Source: a bacterium (GTDB lineage Bacteria; Myxococcota_A; Bradymonadia; UBA7976; UBA1532). Taken from it: 64,000 nt of DNA. The stretch's first letter is position 1; each line of letters starts with the position of its first letter. The position numbers and the translations under genes were made by a program. Location: contig JAUHYW010000021.1 of NCBI GenBank assembly GCA_030426085.1, positions 62,001 to 126,000 of the forward strand, given 5' to 3'. Below the pieces are notes generated by a model, which worked only from the letters and a program-made list of their open reading frames with translations, was not told the origin of the DNA and did no database searches. Below, in pieces: positions 60,580 through 64,000 of the stretch.

Positions 60580-62532
60580 ATGAAGGCCTATCTGCTCAAG
60601 CGGCTGCTGGCGACGATCCCGACCCTGTTCGGGATCACGCTGATCACCTTCCTGCTCATCCGCATGGCGCCGGGAGATCCGGTGGCGAGCCGGTTCGACC
60701 TGAGCGGCGGCGGCGGCCCGGGCATGGACGGCGGCGGATCACAGGACGCCGACCGGCTGCAAGACACCGCCCGGGCCAAGAAGCTGCTGCTGGGCATGGT
60801 GCGCCACGACACGACCGCCCACCACTGGCGACCGGGCGACCTCGCCCAGGCCGCCGAGGCCGACGTCGCCCCCCTGCCCGAGCCCACCCGCCTCGGGGCC
60901 TTCGGCGAGTGGCTCCAGGCGGTCGCCGTCGACCCCTCCGGCGACCGCATCTGGGTCGGCGGCCTCGATCGGGTCGTCGTCGCGCTCGACCCCACCGGCG
61001 ACGAGCGGCTGCGCCTCGACGGCCACGAGGCGCCCATCCGCAGCCTCGCCGTGGCCGCCGACGGCACCCTCGCCTCGGCCGACGACGCCGGCCACGTGCG
61101 CCTGTGGCAGCCCGACGGCCGCCCCCGGGCCCACATCGAGACCGGCGCCCCGGCCACCGAAGTGATCTTCCTCGATCCCCAGACGCTCCTGATCGCCGGG
61201 CGGGACGGTGTCATCCGCTCCCACGCCGTCGATGGCACCCCCGGCCCCAGCTACCGGGGCCACATCGGCGCGGTCTACGCCCTCGCCCCCGACGGCCACG
61301 GCGGCTTCTGGTCGGGCGGCGTCGACCGCGTGCTGCGCCGGTGGACCCCCGGCGCCGAGGCCCCGGCGCTGACCGACGAGCGCCACGGGCAGGCCATCAC
61401 CGACATCGCCGTCGCCGGGCAGGCCGTGCTGACCGCCTGCGACGACCGCCGGGTGCGGCTCTTCCCCGCCGACCCCGGCCCCGACCGGCTCGACGGCCCC
61501 CCGGTCGCGCTGGGCGATCCGACCGTCTTCGAAGGCCACTACAAAGGCGTCGGCGCCGTCGCCTTCGACGCCGCCGGCCGCGTCTGGAGCGGCGGCCGGG
61601 ACGAGACCGTGCGCCTGTGGGACGCCGAGACCGGCCGCCAGCTCGCCGAGAGCCCCTACAACCCGGGCCGGGTGCGGGCCCTCGCCCCGCTCGACGGGGG
61701 GGTCATCGCCGTCGGCGACGCCTGGATCGAGGTGCCCCTCGTCACCCAGTACATCGCCTGGCTCGGGCGCACGCTCACCTTCGACTTCGGCCGCTCCTTC
61801 GCCGACGACGAGCCCGTGCTGCGCCTCATCGGCCGGGCGCTGCCCATCACCCTCGGCCTCAACGCCCTGGCCATCGGCATCATCTACCTCGTCTCGATCC
61901 CCATCGGCATCCTCGCCGCGGTGCGCCGGGCCGGCTGGTTCGACAACATCAGCAGCGTGGTGCTCTTCCTGCTGTACTCCATCCCCAACTTCTGGCTGGC
62001 CACCCTGCTGATCATGTTCCTCAGCTCGGAGCGCAACCTGAACATCCTGCCCTCGGCCGGGCTCGCCTCACCGGGCGAAGGCGACCTGAGCTACTTCCCC
62101 TGGCTGTGGGACCGGATCCTGCACCTGGTGCTGCCGGTCACGGTGATGGTCTACGCCGGCTTCGCCAGCCTCTCGCGCTACGTGCGCACCTCGATGCTCG
62201 AGGCGCTGGGGCAGGACTACGTGCGCACCGCCCGGGCCAAGGGCCTGCGCGAGCGGGTCGTCGTGCTCAAGCACGCCTTCCGCAACGCGCTGGTGACCAT
62301 CGTGACCCTGGTGGCCAACCTGCTGCCCCGGCTCTTCGGGGGATCGCTCATCATCGAGGTCATCTTCAGCATCAACGGCATGGGCAAGCTGGCGTTCGAC
62401 TCGATCCTCAGCCGGGACTACCCGGTGATCATGGCGATCACCACCCTCGCCGCGGTGCTCACGCTGCTCGGCATCCTCATCAGCGACCTGCTCTACGGGG
62501 TGGTCGACCCCCGGGTGAAGGTGGACCGATGA
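60580..62532 (+). CDS. Peptide ABC transporter permease (DppB/YejB-like) with inserted WD40-type propeller
   Basis: A 650-residue permease. Residues 1-40 are the normal first helix (YLLKRLLATIPTLFGITLI, then RMAPGDPV). From about 108 to 385 comes a seven-bladed WD40-like propeller, with blades such as IRSLAVAADGTLASADDAGHV, VYALAPDGHGGFWSGGVDRV and GAVAFDAAGRVWSGGRDETV ending RLWDAETG. The permease then resumes at VTQYIAWLGRTLTFDFGRSF and continues through TM2-TM6, including the EAA loop (EALGQDYVRTARAKGLRERV) and the C-terminal LSRDYPVIMA. Ordinary DppB proteins are about 330 residues with a short loop here. By topology the propeller faces the periplasm. Starts 10 bases after the binding-protein gene; overlaps the next by ATGA. 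Confidence 0.92.
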   Translation: MKAYLLKRLLATIPTLFGITLITFLLIRMAPGDPVASRFDLSGGGGPGMDGGGSQDADRLQDTARAKKLLLGMVRHDTTAHHWRPGDLAQAAEADVAPLPEPTRLGAFGEWLQAVAVDPSGDRIWVGGLDRVVVALDPTGDERLRLDGHEAPIRSLAVAADGTLASADDAGHVRLWQPDGRPRAHIETGAPATEVIFLDPQTLLIAGRDGVIRSHAVDGTPGPSYRGHIGAVYALAPDGHGGFWSGGVDRVLRRWTPGAEAPALTDERHGQAITDIAVAGQAVLTACDDRRVRLFPADPGPDRLDGPPVALGDPTVFEGHYKGVGAVAFDAAGRVWSGGRDETVRLWDAETGRQLAESPYNPGRVRALAPLDGGVIAVGDAWIEVPLVTQYIAWLGRTLTFDFGRSFADDEPVLRLIGRALPITLGLNALAIGIIYLVSIPIGILAAVRRAGWFDNISSVVLFLLYSIPNFWLATLLIMFLSSERNLNILPSAGLASPGEGDLSYFPWLWDRILHLVLPVTVMVYAGFASLSRYVRTSMLEALGQDYVRTARAKGLRERVVVLKHAFRNALVTIVTLVANLLPRLFGGSLIIEVIFSINGMGKLAFDSILSRDYPVIMAITTLAAVLTLLGILISDLLYGVVDPRVKVDR

Positions 62533-63680
62533 GCGCGCCGACCCCGCCCGCGCAGCCGGCCGATCCGCCGCCCGGCGAAGACATCGTCGACGCGGTCGCC
62601 CCCGCCCGCCCCTCGCAGAGCTTCGGGGCCCAGGTCTGGCGCGGGCTCAAAAAAGACCCCGCCGGCCTCGTCGGCATGGGCGGCATCGCGCTGCTGCTCG
62701 TCGTGGCGCTGCTCGCCCCGCTGCTGGCCAACGACCGCCCGATCGTCTGCAAGTACGACGGCGACATCAAGTTCCCGGCGGTGGCGACCTACGTCGACAC
62801 CTGGGTGCCCTGGCGCGACCTGCAATTCGCCATCAAAGGCATCCGCATCGGCGACGCGCTGCCGTTCAGCGACTTCGACCCCGACCTCGGCGACCGCACC
62901 TGGAAGGCGGTCGCCGACAGCGCCGAGATGGAGTGGGCGCTGTGGCCGCCCATCCCGTGGAGCCCGCGCCAGTTCGACAAAGAGAACCTCAAGCAGCCGC
63001 CGGGCGAGGCCCACGTCCTCGGCACCGACGACCAGGGGCGGGACGTGCTCGCCCGGCTCATCCACGGATCGGTCGTCGCGGTGCTCGTCGGGGTCGTCTC
63101 GATGGGCATCGCCTGCCTCATCGGCATCACCCTCGGGCTGCTCGCCGGCTACTACGGGGGCAAGGTCGACCTCGTGCTCAGCCGCGTCACCGAGATCGTC
63201 ATCTGTTTCCCGGTGCTCTTCCTGATCATCACCGTGATCGCGTTCCTGCCGCCCTCGGTGCTCAACATCATGATCGTCATCGGGCTCAGACGGTGGACCG
63301 GCATCTTCCGCCTCATCCGGGGCGAGGTCTTCGTCGTGCGCCAGCAGGAGTACGTCACCGCCGCCGAAGCCCTCGGCGTCCCCCCGCGCAGCATCCTGTT
63401 CCGCCACATATTGCCCAACGCCGTCGCCCCGGTCTTCGTCACCGTCGCCTTCGGCATCGCCGGGGCGGTGCTCGTCGAGACCTCGCTGTCGTTCCTCGGC
63501 TTCGGCGACCCCTACGCCCCCTCGTGGGGCGAGGTCGTCATGCAGGGCCGGCGCTACGTCAGCCAGGGCCTGTGGCACCTGACCGTCTTCCCCGGGCTGT
63601 GCATCTTCGCCACCCTCACCGCCTTCAACCTCTTCGGCCAGAGCCTGCGGGACGCCATGGATCCCAAGCTGCGCCGATGA
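62529..63680 (+). CDS. Peptide ABC transporter permease (DppC/YejE-like)
   Basis: A 383-residue inner-membrane permease. The loop after helix 1 is long and of YejE type (LANDRPIVCKYDGDIKFPAV, then WALWPPIPWSP and HVLGTDDQGRDVLARLIHG). Helices 2-6 follow, with the EAA loop QQEYVTAAEALGVPPRSILFR and the closing LSFLGFGDPYAPSWGEVV. It partners the propeller-bearing permease, whose stop it overlaps (ATGA). The ATPase genes are not in the window; they may lie beyond the next gene or elsewhere. Confidence 0.95.
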   Translation: MSAPTPPAQPADPPPGEDIVDAVAPARPSQSFGAQVWRGLKKDPAGLVGMGGIALLLVVALLAPLLANDRPIVCKYDGDIKFPAVATYVDTWVPWRDLQFAIKGIRIGDALPFSDFDPDLGDRTWKAVADSAEMEWALWPPIPWSPRQFDKENLKQPPGEAHVLGTDDQGRDVLARLIHGSVVAVLVGVVSMGIACLIGITLGLLAGYYGGKVDLVLSRVTEIVICFPVLFLIITVIAFLPPSVLNIMIVIGLRRWTGIFRLIRGEVFVVRQQEYVTAAEALGVPPRSILFRHILPNAVAPVFVTVAFGIAGAVLVETSLSFLGFGDPYAPSWGEVVMQGRRYVSQGLWHLTVFPGLCIFATLTAFNLFGQSLRDAMDPKLRR

Positions 63681-64000
63681 CCCCCACCGAGGATCCCATG
63701 AGCGACCGCGCCCGCCCCGAGAAGCCCGCCACCTTCTGGGACAAGCGGGGCGAGGGCCACCCCGGCCCGTGGGACACCATCGTCATCGGCTCGGGCATGG
63801 GCGGCATGACCGCCGCCGCCATGCTCGCCGAGTTCGGCCACAAGGTGCTCGTGCTCGAGCAGCACTACGTGCCCGGCGGCTTCACCCACACCTTCAAGCG
63901 CAAGCGCTGGCAGTGGGACGTCGGGGTGCACGCCATCGGCGAGGTCACCGAGCGCAGCCTGCCCGGCCGCATCCTCGGCCGGCTGACCCAGGGGCAGCTC
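63677..64000 (+). CDS. FAD-dependent oxidoreductase, phytoene-desaturase/retinol-saturase-like (partial)
   Basis: The first 108 codons of a gene cut by the window end. A Rossmann FAD site is clear: TIVIGSGMGGMTAAAMLAEFG, then VLVLEQHYVPGGFTHTF, the usual start of carotene desaturase/retinol saturase-type oxidases. The ATG overlaps the permease stop (ATGA), continuing the coupled chain of the transporter operon; an in-frame ATG at 63698 is possible. Why a redox enzyme follows a peptide transporter is unclear; it could modify the imported compound. Confidence 0.88.
   Translation, partial: MTPTEDPMSDRARPEKPATFWDKRGEGHPGPWDTIVIGSGMGGMTAAAMLAEFGHKVLVLEQHYVPGGFTHTFKRKRWQWDVGVHAIGEVTERSLPGRILGRLTQGQL

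Overview
The window is a very GC-rich bacterial chromosome segment, apart from a few AT-rich intergenic pockets. Several features point to a deltaproteobacterial lineage, most likely Myxococcota or a close relative. There are three Ser/Thr kinases fused to formylglycine-generating-enzyme-like (FGE) domains, plus a fourth, frameshifted kinase. Many lipoproteins carry Asp/Pro-rich linkers, sigma54-type promoters are present, and multihaem cytochromes are abundant. Taxonomy is inferred from gene content only. No rRNA, tRNA, CRISPR array or insertion sequence was seen.

Layout. 1-3262: a LOG-family hydrolase, an 890-base gene-free GC-rich stretch and a frameshifted TPR kinase. 3264-9022 (minus): a UvrD-type helicase with its own promoter, an ARPP-like protein and a TROVE/Ro60-like vWA protein. 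9148-11721: an anion/cation transporter with RCK domains and, divergently, a TPR protein. 11873-20145: five genes, all joined by 4-base overlaps, that look like an extracellular electron-transfer conduit: a 22-motif cytochrome lipoprotein, an outer-membrane beta-barrel, a 13-haem lipoprotein, a 30-haem NapC-like membrane-anchored cytochrome, and an OmcA/MtrC-type decahaem lipoprotein on a collagen-like stalk. Together they carry 75 haem-binding motifs. 20222-23832: a sodium:solute symporter coupled to a GH15 glycoside hydrolase. 23874-28113 (minus): a U32-family RNA hydroxylase candidate, chorismate mutase and a beta-propeller lipoprotein.

28204-37640: an ECF sigma factor behind a sigma54 promoter, a large regulatory TPR protein, a HAL2-like phosphatase, a lipoprotein of a family seen twice here, and the first kinase-FGE fusion. 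37850-46398: an SGNH hydrolase lipoprotein, a lipocalin-like secreted protein, a carotenoid oxygenase divergent from a TetR regulator with paired operators, an epimerase, a kelch lipoprotein and an HD-PhyH fusion resembling PhnZ-PhnY. 46403-49728 (minus): an NfeD-flotillin-flotillin operon. 49812-52075: pyrophosphatase, MazG-like, OmpA-like and EF-hand proteins. 52312-58465: two more kinase-FGE genes flanking the second copy of the lipoprotein family. 58617-64000: a peptide ABC transporter (membrane-anchored binding protein, YejB-like and YejE-like permeases) followed by a partial FAD oxidoreductase. The YejB-like permease has a complete seven-bladed WD40-type propeller inserted in its first periplasmic loop.

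The strongest candidates for undescribed biology are the haem-wire operon, the propeller-bearing permease, the TROVE-ARPP(-helicase) cluster, and the coupling of chorismate mutase to a U32 hydroxylase.
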